A DNA stretch of 5,396 nucleotides from an uncultured Eubacteriales bacterium (GTDB lineage Bacteria > Bacillota > Clostridia > Christensenellales > UBA1242): the NCBI GenBank assembly GCA_902796285.1, contig CADBOH010000020.1, positions 1-5,396 of the forward strand. The letters run 5' to 3'. Both the position numbers and the translations under genes were made by a program. Shown here one piece after another: positions 1-5,365 of the stretch (positions are counted from its first letter, which is position 1; each line of letters begins with the position of its first letter). The notes below the pieces were generated by a model that had not been told where the DNA came from, did no database searches, and was given only the letters and a program-made list of their open reading frames with translations.

Positions 1-2
1 AA

Positions 3-782
3 GCAATTCCACTTATGATTTCAAAACCAGAGTTTATTCCAAAGTTACTTATAATGATGGCTATAAAAGTAGTATATGCGATTATTGTTGGATACCTGCT
101 TGATGGAATAATTAAATTGTTTACTAGAAGAAAAACCAAATTAAGTTATGAAGCAAAGACAAAAGAACATGCTGCGGGGGAAATTCACGAAGCTCATCAT
201 GACGAACATGAAGAAACGCAACACGATATTCATCCAGAAAATTTTGAGGAAGTAATAATTGACCCAATCGATGAAACTCTTGCTCATGAGCAATGTTGTC
301 ATCATCATAATCATGATCATCACTGTCATCATTCAACAGAAGAAGAAGGGGGACATGAACATAATCACTCGCATTGTTGTGCTAGAAATATTTTCCTTGA
401 TGCCTTAATACATACCGCTATTATCACAGCATACGTATTTGCTGCAACACTAATAATCAACTTGATTGCTGGTTATTGTGGCAGCTTGGATCCTTTAAGA
501 AGTGTATTTACCAGCAATCCATATATTCAGATCCTGTTTGCAAGTTTAATAGGACTAATTCCAAATTGTGCAGCAAGCGTATTTCTTGTTGAAATGTTTA
601 TGGAAGGCGTTATTATTTTCCCAGCATTAGTTGCGGGATTAACCGCTGGTGCTGGTGTTGGCTTAATAGTTTTGTTTACGGCAAATTACAAAAAAATATG
701 GGTAAATTTGTCGGTTGTTGGTATTCAATATGCACTTGCCATTGCGATTGGAATTATAGTAAATTTTATACCTATATGGTAA
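3..782 (+). CDS. Putative manganese/heavy-metal exporter, His-rich loop (5'-truncated by window)
   Basis: This is the C-terminal half of a multi-pass membrane metal exporter of the 'putative manganese transporter' / ArsP_2 (PF11449) type. The frame is open from base 3, reading A-I-P-L before the first Met codon at 15, so the true start lies upstream and that ATG is probably internal. Numbering from that Met, a membrane segment (about 11-32) is followed by a long hydrophilic loop (about 45-122). The loop holds some 20 His and 5 Cys, including a CCHHH cluster near 94-98, and should bind metal. Four more membrane segments follow (about 127-152, 168-191, 196-220, 231-253). The motif GLIPNCAASV at 180-189 and the Gly/Ala-rich AGLTAGAGVG at 207-216 are what I recognise as family hallmarks. 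The family is expected to move Mn2+ or related metals out of the cytoplasm, but the substrate is inferred. No hairpin terminator is visible between this gene and the next promoter. Confidence 0.8.
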   Translation, partial: AIPLMISKPEFIPKLLIMMAIKVVYAIIVGYLLDGIIKLFTRRKTKLSYEAKTKEHAAGEIHEAHHDEHEETQHDIHPENFEEVIIDPIDETLAHEQCCHHHNHDHHCHHSTEEEGGHEHNHSHCCARNIFLDALIHTAIITAYVFAATLIINLIAGYCGSLDPLRSVFTSNPYIQILFASLIGLIPNCAASVFLVEMFMEGVIIFPALVAGLTAGAGVGLIVLFTANYKKIWVNLSVVGIQYALAIAIGIIVNFIPIW

Positions 783-789
783 TAATTAG

Positions 790-819
790 TTGACAAATGA
801 GAAATAATTAGATTAAAAT
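790..819 (+). promoter_or_regulatory. Sigma-A-type promoter of the Rho-like gene
   Basis: A perfect -35 box TTGACA lies at 790-795 and is separated by 18 bp from TAAAAT at 814-819 (one mismatch to consensus). Transcription should start near 826. A Shine-Dalgarno AAGGA at 828-832 sits 7 nt before the ATG at 840, so the leader is very short. This promoter separates the Rho-like gene from the exporter upstream. Confidence 0.65.
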
Positions 820-822
820 CTA
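809..822. promoter_or_regulatory. Perfect dyad over the -10 box, candidate operator
   Basis: TAGATT-AA-AATCTA is a perfect 6+2+6 inverted repeat that covers the -10 box (814-819) of the promoter. A repressor bound here would block RNA polymerase. In addition, AATAATTAG occurs twice in direct orientation, at 781-789 just before the -35 box and at 803-811 inside the spacer, 22 bp apart (about two helical turns). The sequence is AT-rich, so chance symmetry is possible, and no regulator gene is in view. Confidence 0.3.
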
Positions 823-839
823 AATATAAGGATAGACAA

Positions 840-1961
840 ATGATAAGTATTGACAAAGATAAAGAATTGTTGATAAGAGAATTGGGTATTTTTGAATTGA
901 GAGGGCTCGCAAGACAGTTGGGGGTTTCTTCTCCAACTACTAAAAAAAGAGATGAACTTATTGATTGTATTTTAAGTGCAATGCAAAGTAGTGAAGTACA
1001 AGAAAATCCTACAAAAAGAAAGGGTAGACCTTTTAAAAAATTGTCTTCTATTAAAGATATTTTAAACAGTGTTTCAGAGGAGACTGCGCCTTATGAAGCT
1101 TTAACATATAATTCAATGTTAAGTTTTGCGCAGGTTGCAGCCGAATTTGATAATTTTAATGATGATACTTATCAAAATTTAACTGGTTACGCAAGAGTAA
1201 ATGATGGCAAGGTGACATTTATTGACTGCGATAAAAATGTTTGGGTGTTTATTGGTGATGAGGTTGAAAGCGCCAAGTTAGTAAAAAACGGAGATAAACT
1301 TGTAGTTAAGGCATGTTCAACAAATGTAAAAAATCAATATTATGGCATTGAAATACTTGAAATCAATGGCATAGCAATAAAAAATTATAAACCAGAAATA
1401 CACACATATGGTTTTGAGGTTATTTCTAATAATACATTACCATTTGGCGATAAGCAAATAAAGGAAGGTAGAAGAAATTCTGTATGTTTGCTTGAAGATT
1501 TATATGAAAACGATAATTTTAAAAATGTTTATAAATACTGCAATGCAAAAAATATAAATTTTGTTGTTCTTGGCACAAATGTTTCATTTGAAGATACCAT
1601 ATATTTTAATTCATTTGATAACATGGTTGACTTTACAACAAAATATGGCACTGGCGATATCGTTAATATAAACAAGGTGATTGATGGAATAAACTTTGTT
1701 AACAGGAAAATTGAATTAGGAGAAAGTGTGTTTCTTGTTTTAACTGATGTTATGGAAACGATTAGAGCGATCGATAGAGCACTTGATAATCAACTTGAAA
1801 ACAAACAAGAAATGAAAAAAATAATTGTTACCGAGTTATTATCACTTGCCAAGTCATTTGAAAAAGGACCTGTTTGCACAACACTTGTATGTTACAGAAA
1901 AAATGATTATGATAATTCATATCTGCAAAATGAGATATTAAGAATTTGTAAAAATATATAA
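840..1961 (+). CDS. Degenerate Rho-like protein (Rho_N plus RNA-binding fold, no P-loop)
   Basis: The 373-aa protein follows the domain order of terminator Rho but cannot be a working Rho helicase. Residues 8-46 are a Rho_N helical domain (ELRGLARQLGVSSPTTKKRDELI pattern around 19-41, Clostridia style). Residues 59-67 (KRKGRPFKK) form a basic, AT-hook-like linker. Residues about 114-182 align with the Rho cold-shock-like primary RNA site: a DGxxxFI-type strand at 122-128, an aromatic W135 where E. coli Rho has Tyr80, and GD plus an Ile/Leu-rich strand at 151-177. Residues about 192-373 resemble the RecA-like ATPase core. FLVLTD (298-303) matches the Walker B strand and keeps its Asp, and EKGPVCTTLVCY (341-352) matches the GGSLTIIATAL strand. 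The segment holding Walker A (PKAGKT in E. coli) is missing, catalytic Glu211 aligns with V248, and the chain ends before the arginine finger. The ATG is supported by AAGGA 7 nt upstream. The gene stands alone between a promoter and a terminator. It may act as an RNA-binding regulator or a partner of true Rho; that is inference. Confidence 0.7.
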   Translation: MISIDKDKELLIRELGIFELRGLARQLGVSSPTTKKRDELIDCILSAMQSSEVQENPTKRKGRPFKKLSSIKDILNSVSEETAPYEALTYNSMLSFAQVAAEFDNFNDDTYQNLTGYARVNDGKVTFIDCDKNVWVFIGDEVESAKLVKNGDKLVVKACSTNVKNQYYGIEILEINGIAIKNYKPEIHTYGFEVISNNTLPFGDKQIKEGRRNSVCLLEDLYENDNFKNVYKYCNAKNINFVVLGTNVSFEDTIYFNSFDNMVDFTTKYGTGDIVNINKVIDGINFVNRKIELGESVFLVLTDVMETIRAIDRALDNQLENKQEMKKIIVTELLSLAKSFEKGPVCTTLVCYRKNDYDNSYLQNEILRICKNI

Positions 1962-1993
1962 TAAGGCATTTAACTTAAATGTCTTATTTTGTT
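1960..1993 (+). terminator. Intrinsic terminator of the Rho-like gene
   Basis: A 12-bp hairpin (1960-1971 with 1977-1988, one G-T wobble at 1966/1982, loop AACTT) begins inside the TAA stop codon and is followed by the T-rich run TTTTGTTT. It ends the Rho-like transcript just before the lgt promoter. The stem is AT-rich with few GC pairs, so termination may be incomplete. Confidence 0.65.
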
Positions 1994-1996
1994 TAG

Positions 1997-2036
1997 TTGA
2001 CTTTTCAAATTGTTATGCTTATAATATCATAAGGAG
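1997..2036 (+). promoter_or_regulatory. Near-consensus sigma-A promoter and SD for the lgt operon
   Basis: TTGACT at 1997-2002 (one mismatch) and a perfect TATAAT at 2020-2025 are separated by an ideal 17-bp spacer. The start point should fall around 2031-2033, which is within the Shine-Dalgarno AAGGAG (2031-2036), itself 6 nt before the ATG at 2043. The leader is therefore only about 10-12 nt, and there is no room for a riboswitch or leader peptide. TTATG (2013-2017) and CATAA (2028-2032) flank the -10 box as a weak inverted repeat. Confidence 0.75.
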
Positions 2037-2042
2037 ACAAGA

Positions 2043-2957
2043 ATGTTTGGATTTTATGATACTTACATGAAATTGTTTGGCTTAACTATTACGTATTATG
2101 GTCTTTTTGTTGCTCTTGGCATGGCAGCAGGTGTTTTTGTTGCATATAAACTTGCCAAACTTAGAGGATTTAAAGGGGAAGATTTTTTAATAGCGGCATG
2201 TTATATTATTCCATTGGCAATCTTGGGTGCAAGGCTGTATTATGTGATATTTTCAGATCAAAAATATACTTTTCTTGAATTTTTCCAAATATGGAAAGGC
2301 GGTTTGGCTGTTTACGGTGGTGTTATTGGCGGGGCACTTGCAGTCGCGCTCTACTGTTTGATTCATAAAAAGAATTTCTTTAAAATGGCAGATATTGCTG
2401 TTGTAGCACTATTATTGGGACAGGGAATCGGCAGAATTGGCTGTTATTTTGGTGGATGCTGTTATGGGATTGAAGTTACAAATGAATCAATGAAATGGTT
2501 TCCATTAAGCACGCAGATTGATGGTGTATGGCACTATTCAACGTTTTTCTATGAGAGTTTTTGCTGCTTTATATTCTTTGCGTTGTTTATGTATCTTATT
2601 ATTAAAAAGATTAAGATTACAGGTGTTATGACAGGGCTATATCTTGTTTGTTATGGAATCGCTAGATGTGTTATAGAAACATTTAGAGGGGATAGTTTGT
2701 ATATAGGAGCAGTAAAAGTTTCTCAACTTTTAAGTGGGCTTTTAATAGCGGTGGGGGTAATTATGATTTTACTTTCGCTTGATATTAATAAAAATAGAGA
2801 AAGTGATATTGATTATAAGTCACAAAATAAGGTGCAAAAGCAGGAAACTGCCACTGTTGAGACGCAAGCTATAAATATTGAACAGTCCGTGGAAAGCGAA
2901 AACCAACAGAACGATAAAACAGATGATGAAGGTATAAAAAGTGATACAGATGACTAA
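2043..2957 (+). CDS. lgt: Prolipoprotein diacylglyceryl transferase family protein (Cys-rich variant motif)
   Basis: Lgt transfers diacylglycerol from phosphatidylglycerol to the lipobox Cys of prelipoproteins at the cytoplasmic membrane, the first step of lipoprotein maturation. The protein has about seven membrane segments (roughly 18-38, 49-70, 86-107, 113-133, 167-188, 193-212, 225-246). Family features are YYG at 18-20, KGGLAVYGGVIGG at 85-97, the signature GRIGCYFGGCCYG at 130-142, and GIARCVIETFRGD at 205-217. R131 and R208 match the conserved arginines (E. coli R143 and R239). The signature departs from the classical G-R-x-G-N-F-x-N-x-E: Asn, Asn and Glu become Cys, Gly and Cys, and the loop His (E. 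coli H103) is Tyr91. I have seen this Cys-rich form as typical of Clostridia homologues. A hydrophilic, acidic 55-residue tail (250-304) extends beyond the usual fold. The gene opens an apparent operon with the six-TM and DivIVA-like genes. Confidence 0.88.
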   Translation: MFGFYDTYMKLFGLTITYYGLFVALGMAAGVFVAYKLAKLRGFKGEDFLIAACYIIPLAILGARLYYVIFSDQKYTFLEFFQIWKGGLAVYGGVIGGALAVALYCLIHKKNFFKMADIAVVALLLGQGIGRIGCYFGGCCYGIEVTNESMKWFPLSTQIDGVWHYSTFFYESFCCFIFFALFMYLIIKKIKITGVMTGLYLVCYGIARCVIETFRGDSLYIGAVKVSQLLSGLLIAVGVIMILLSLDINKNRESDIDYKSQNKVQKQETATVETQAINIEQSVESENQQNDKTDDEGIKSDTDD

Positions 2958-2966
2958 AATATACCT

Positions 2967-3455
2967 ATGAGAGGGCGAATTTTTTCAATTAAAAAGACTA
3001 CCATTTTGCGGTTGTCTTTTATTATAAATTTAATTTTGTACTTCACAAGTGTTGTATTGTCGTTTACAACCTTAAAAGTGGATAATCTTTGGTTTTTTAG
3101 TTTTTGTGTATTTTTAGGGTTGCAATTAGTCGTTAAGAGTATTTTGTTTTATCAAGATTCTTCATGTTTTTTTGGTGTAATATTGTTTTTGATAGGTGGA
3201 TTTTATTTTTTCTGTTTTTACCTTGGTTTGCTTAATCTTTATATAGTGTATTTACTTATTTCAATTGCATTTTCATCATTAGTAACATATTATTACTTTA
3301 AACAGCCGTTTCAACTTGCAATTGCGTTGTCGCTATTTTTCGCATCATTATTTACTTTTATTTTTATCATAAATCTTGTTACTATTCCAATTTTTCTTGC
3401 ATTATTGGTTGGTGATGTGCTATTATTAGTTAATGCATATTTTATGCTACTATAA
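2967..3455 (+). CDS. Unknown six-TM membrane protein
   Basis: I do not recognise this 162-residue protein. After a short basic N-terminus (RGR...KK, residues 2-10) it is almost entirely hydrophobic and very rich in Phe, Leu, Ile and Tyr. It has about six predicted membrane segments (12-33, 41-61, 67-87, 91-110, 117-138, 141-161) with very short loops and no obvious catalytic motif. It starts 9 nt after the lgt stop, in the same reading frame, and lies 18 nt before the divIVA-like gene. ATG 2967 is the only Met codon ahead of the first membrane segment. No Shine-Dalgarno precedes it, so translation probably depends on coupling to lgt. A strong hairpin overlaps codons 9-18. The context suggests an envelope or division-associated role, but this is only guilt by association. 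Confidence 0.65.
   Translation: MRGRIFSIKKTTILRLSFIINLILYFTSVVLSFTTLKVDNLWFFSFCVFLGLQLVVKSILFYQDSSCFFGVILFLIGGFYFFCFYLGLLNLYIVYLLISIAFSSLVTYYYFKQPFQLAIALSLFFASLFTFIFIINLVTIPIFLALLVGDVLLLVNAYFMLL
2992..3020 (+). terminator. Terminator-like hairpin inside the six-TM gene start, possible attenuator
   Basis: AAAAGACTACC (2992-3002) pairs with GGTTGTCTTTT (3010-3020) in 10 of 11 positions (one T-T mismatch at 2999/3013), around a 7-nt loop. The right arm ends in TTTT followed by ATT, which resembles an intrinsic terminator. It lies 35-63 nt past the lgt stop codon but within codons 9-18 of the next gene. It could end part of the transcripts after lgt when that gene is not being translated. The U-tract is short and mostly inside the stem, so activity is uncertain. 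Confidence 0.4.
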
Positions 3456-3473
3456 AATTGTAAAGGGGTAAAA

Positions 3474-4229
3474 ATGTTTTCTTCTGAATATAATGGATAC
3501 AATAAAAAAGATGTAGATGAGTATCTTGCAAATTTAAAAACTGAACATGAAAGAGAACTTATGGAAGAAAGACTGAAAGTTCTCGAGTCTGAAAAGAAGG
3601 TTCTTGATATTAAGAAAAAAAACATGGACATTGAAAATAGAGAAAAAAACATCCTTGCCGTGCTTGACTCTTTTAAAAAAATGCAAGCTGAAGGGAATAG
3701 GAATATCGATGTTCTAAGAACCGAGCAACTAAAAATGATTTATATTCATTTAAAAGAATTTTTGGCAGAATTAAATTTAAAATACCCTGGTGTTTTGGTT
3801 AATAATAATTATAAAAAGCTTGCAAGTGAAATTGAAAATGTTCTTGATAACACAAATGTAACTTCTAGCTTGGTAAAAGCAAATACTGAAAATGATTCAA
3901 TGAGAATACTGCTTAGCAAAATGCAAGAGAAGAAAAATCAAGATAGTATCAAAGAAGTTCGTATTGAAAGGGCAAAAGTAATAGAGAGTAACAACCAAAT
4001 TAGGCCTGTATGTGATTTAGAGCTAAGTGAAAATGATAAATACGACAACCTGGTTGATAAATTTTTGGATACACAGCCAACAGAAAAAGAAGTTCCAAAA
4101 ATTGAAATTCAATCAAATGGTTTTGATTTAAAAGAGGCAATAAATCCAAAGGATAATTTAAGTGAAATCATGAAAGCATTTGATTTTTACAATTACGATG
4201 ATAACGCTGGCGGTGATGATGATATTTAA
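3474..4229 (+). CDS. DivIVA-domain coiled-coil protein
   Basis: The N-terminus (FSSEYNGYNKKDVDEYLANL, residues 2-21) carries the DivIVA signature: an aromatic residue, then GY, D-V-D-E-Y, with G8, Y9, V14, D15 and Y17. In DivIVA/GpsB proteins this part binds the membrane and partner proteins. It is followed by a Lys/Glu-rich coiled coil (about 20-75). A less charged helical region (80-125) and a variable linker come next. A short acidic end follows, with DLKEAINPKDNLSEIMKAF (218-236) as a possible second conserved element. DivIVA-family scaffolds mark poles or the septum and organise wall synthesis in Gram-positive bacteria. The 251-aa length is longer than GpsB and within the range of DivIVA-like proteins. 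The start is fixed by a strong Shine-Dalgarno, AAAGGGG (3462-3468), 5 nt before the ATG. This is the last gene of the lgt operon and ends in a strong terminator. The specific role (division, polarity or wall) cannot be told from sequence. Confidence 0.8.
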   Translation: MFSSEYNGYNKKDVDEYLANLKTEHERELMEERLKVLESEKKVLDIKKKNMDIENREKNILAVLDSFKKMQAEGNRNIDVLRTEQLKMIYIHLKEFLAELNLKYPGVLVNNNYKKLASEIENVLDNTNVTSSLVKANTENDSMRILLSKMQEKKNQDSIKEVRIERAKVIESNNQIRPVCDLELSENDKYDNLVDKFLDTQPTEKEVPKIEIQSNGFDLKEAINPKDNLSEIMKAFDFYNYDDNAGGDDDI

Positions 4230-4261
4230 AAAGACTTAATGCAACTGCATTAAGTCTTTTT
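4228..4261. terminator. Bidirectional terminator between convergent genes
   Basis: A perfect 15-bp stem (4228-4242 with 4247-4261, core AAGACTTAATGC / GCATTAAGTCTT, loop AACT) begins within the stop codon of the DivIVA-like gene and ends 2 nt before the stop codon of the minus-strand SDR gene. The T run (4257-4262) serves plus-strand transcripts, and the A run at 4228-4232 gives a U-tract on the minus strand. It therefore serves both genes. Confidence 0.9.
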
Positions 4262-4263
4262 TA

Positions 4264-5001
4264 TTAAAACTTTATTGCTCCACCATTTACATTTAAAACT
4301 TCGCCAGTTATAAAAGATGAATTATCGCTTGCTAAAAAGTAAATAGCGTTTGCAACGTCATCGGGCTGACCAAGGCGTTTGAGGGGAGTGTTCTGTTTAA
4401 TGATTTCTTTTTCTTCGGCATTAAAGTGTCTTGTCATATTTGTTTCAATAAATCCAGGTGCAACAGCGTTAACTCTAACATTATAAGGTGCGCATTCTTG
4501 GGCTAAAGCTTTAGTTAATCCAATAACACCAGCCTTTGCGGCGGAATATGCTGTTTCACAAGCGCCTCCATAAACCCCGTAGATAGACGATAAGTTTATT
4601 ATTGAGCCATGTTTTTGTTTGATTAGCAATTTCATGGCTTCTTTGTTGCATAGAACCGCGCCTTTAAGATTGATATCAATTATTTTATTGATTTGCTCAA
4701 CGTTATAGTCACATAGCAAGTTTTCTTGTTCACTTTTACCAGGAAGATAAATCACGCAATCTAAATATTCGGCGTTTAATCGTACTATTTCAAAAACATT
4801 TGTTATATTTTCATAATCATCAACATCTAGTTTTAATGATAAGAAACTCGCCCCCAATGCTTTACAATCATTTATAACATTATCAATGTTGGTATTATTA
4901 TAAGTTCCAATAATATTATAGCCATTTTTTGCAAAAAGCTTGGCACTAGCCTTGCCAATATCACTTGATGCACCAATAATCAACACAGTTTTTTTAATCA
5001 T
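4264..5001 (-). CDS. FabG-like short-chain dehydrogenase/reductase (3-oxoacyl-ACP reductase type)
   Basis: This is a full-length (245 aa) classical SDR that should reduce a keto group using NAD(P)H in the cytoplasm. Its closest functional type is FabG, which reduces 3-oxoacyl-ACP in fatty-acid synthesis. The Rossmann glycine motif is GASSDIG (10-16) and an acidic LDVDD strand end is at 58-62. Catalytic residues are N111 (DINLKG), S139 (NLSSIYG), Y152 and K156 (AYSAAKAG). The substrate/cofactor loop APGFIETNMT lies at 181-190 and the C-terminal TGEVLNVNGG at 232-241. One oddity is that the structural NNAG motif reads Y-L-P-G at 85-88. The ATG is supported by AAGGA on the minus strand (5013-5009), 7 nt upstream. 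A TATGAT -10 box may lie at 5030-5025, but no good -35 is visible. The gene stands alone rather than in a fab cluster, so it may act on another substrate, and I give no gene symbol. Confidence 0.85.
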   Translation of the reverse strand: MIKKTVLIIGASSDIGKASAKLFAKNGYNIIGTYNNTNIDNVINDCKALGASFLSLKLDVDDYENITNVFEIVRLNAEYLDCVIYLPGKSEQENLLCDYNVEQINKIIDINLKGAVLCNKEAMKLLIKQKHGSIINLSSIYGVYGGACETAYSAAKAGVIGLTKALAQECAPYNVRVNAVAPGFIETNMTRHFNAEEKEIIKQNTPLKRLGQPDDVANAIYFLASDNSSFITGEVLNVNGGAIKF

Positions 5002-5047
5002 TTTTCTTTCCTTATAATAATGTTATCATAATTTTAATACAAAAATC

Positions 5048-5085
5048 AAATAAAAACAAAAAATAAGTCCCGAAAGACTTATTTT
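5048..5085 (-). terminator. Intrinsic terminator of the tRNA cluster
   Basis: On the minus strand a 10-bp stem (AAAATAAGTC / GACTTATTTT, 5085-5076 with 5069-5060, loop TTTCGG) directly follows the CCA of tRNA-Tyr. It is followed by the U-rich tract TTTGTTTTT. It should end the tRNA transcript before the SDR gene, which then needs its own promoter. Confidence 0.8.
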
Positions 5086-5169
5086 GGTGGGCAGAGATGG
5101 ATTCGAACCATCGAAGACGAAGTCGACGGATTTACAGTCCGTTGCATTTGGCCGCTCTGCAATCTGCCC
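5085..5169 (-). tRNA. tRNA-Tyr (anticodon GUA)
   Basis: The 85-nt RNA has an acceptor stem GGGCAGA/TCTGCCC, discriminator A and an encoded CCA. The anticodon stem ACGGA/TCCGT encloses the loop CTGTAAA, with anticodon GTA at 5135-5133. A long variable arm is typical of bacterial tRNA-Tyr (class II). The T-arm is GATGG-TTCGAAT-CCATC. All stems pair well. It is the last gene of the minus-strand tRNA cluster. Confidence 0.97.
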
Positions 5170-5178
5170 ATAAATTTT

Positions 5179-5198
5179 AAGCACCCCGAAAGGTGCTT
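5179..5198 (-). other. Short hairpin between tRNA-Thr and tRNA-Tyr
   Basis: A 7-bp stem (AAGCACC / GGTGCTT, 5198-5192 with 5185-5179 on the minus strand) has the same six-base loop, TTTCGG, as the terminator after tRNA-Tyr. It is followed by AAAATTTA rather than a T run, so it is more likely a processing or spacing element, or a decayed terminator, than an efficient stop. Confidence 0.45.
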
Positions 5199-5200
5199 TT

Positions 5201-5275
5201 TGGAGCTGGTGAACGGAATCGAACCATCAACCTGCTGATTACAAGTCAGCTGCTCTACCATTGAGCCACACCAGC
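5201..5275 (-). tRNA. tRNA-Thr (anticodon UGU)
   Basis: The 75-nt RNA has an acceptor stem GCTGGTG/CACCAGC, discriminator T and an encoded CCA. The D-arm is GCTC-AATGGTA-GAGC. The anticodon stem GCTGA/TCAGC encloses the loop CTTGTAA, with anticodon TGT at 5243-5241, reading ACA codons. The T-arm is GATGG-TTCGATT-CCGTT and tolerates two G-U pairs. No promoter is visible directly upstream, so it is probably cotranscribed with the tRNA-like gene at the window edge. Confidence 0.97.
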
Positions 5276-5321
5276 ATATTTAGTTGTTTAGCACAAGAGT
5301 TTCGAGTTTTCGTGTACCTTA

Positions 5322-5353
5322 GTGGAATTTAAGCCTTTGGGGCTATATTCCAC
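5322..5353 (-). other. Stable hairpin in the tRNA spacer
   Basis: GTGGAAT (5322-5328) and ATTCCAC (5347-5353) form a perfect 7-bp stem. Inside it, AGCC/GGCT (5332-5335 with 5341-5344) adds four more pairs around a 5-nt loop. On the transcribed (minus) strand no U-tract follows, so it is not a simple terminator. It lies between the edge tRNA-like gene and tRNA-Thr. Confidence 0.5.
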
Positions 5354-5365
5354 ACGGTCACTCTT

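Noticed and set aside
124..336. Minus-strand ORFs opposite the exporter loop (also 141-332)
   Set aside because: They are antisense shadows of the His/Asp-rich loop with biased composition; no ribosome site or family features.
840..1961. Annotation as functional transcription terminator Rho
   Set aside because: Walker A, catalytic Glu and C-terminal arginine-finger region are missing, so only a Rho-like label is justified.
3311..3652. Minus-strand ORF across the six-TM and DivIVA-like genes
   Set aside because: It crosses two better-supported genes, has low-complexity Ser/Phe composition and no promoter or Shine-Dalgarno.
5014..5053. Promoter for the minus-strand SDR gene
   Set aside because: TATTAT and TATGAT -10-like boxes exist, but the first is too near the ATG and neither has a good -35 at proper spacing, so it is mentioned only within the gene entry.
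5079..5261. 60-aa minus-strand ORF
   Set aside because: It runs through both tRNA genes, and its translation is just tRNA sequence.
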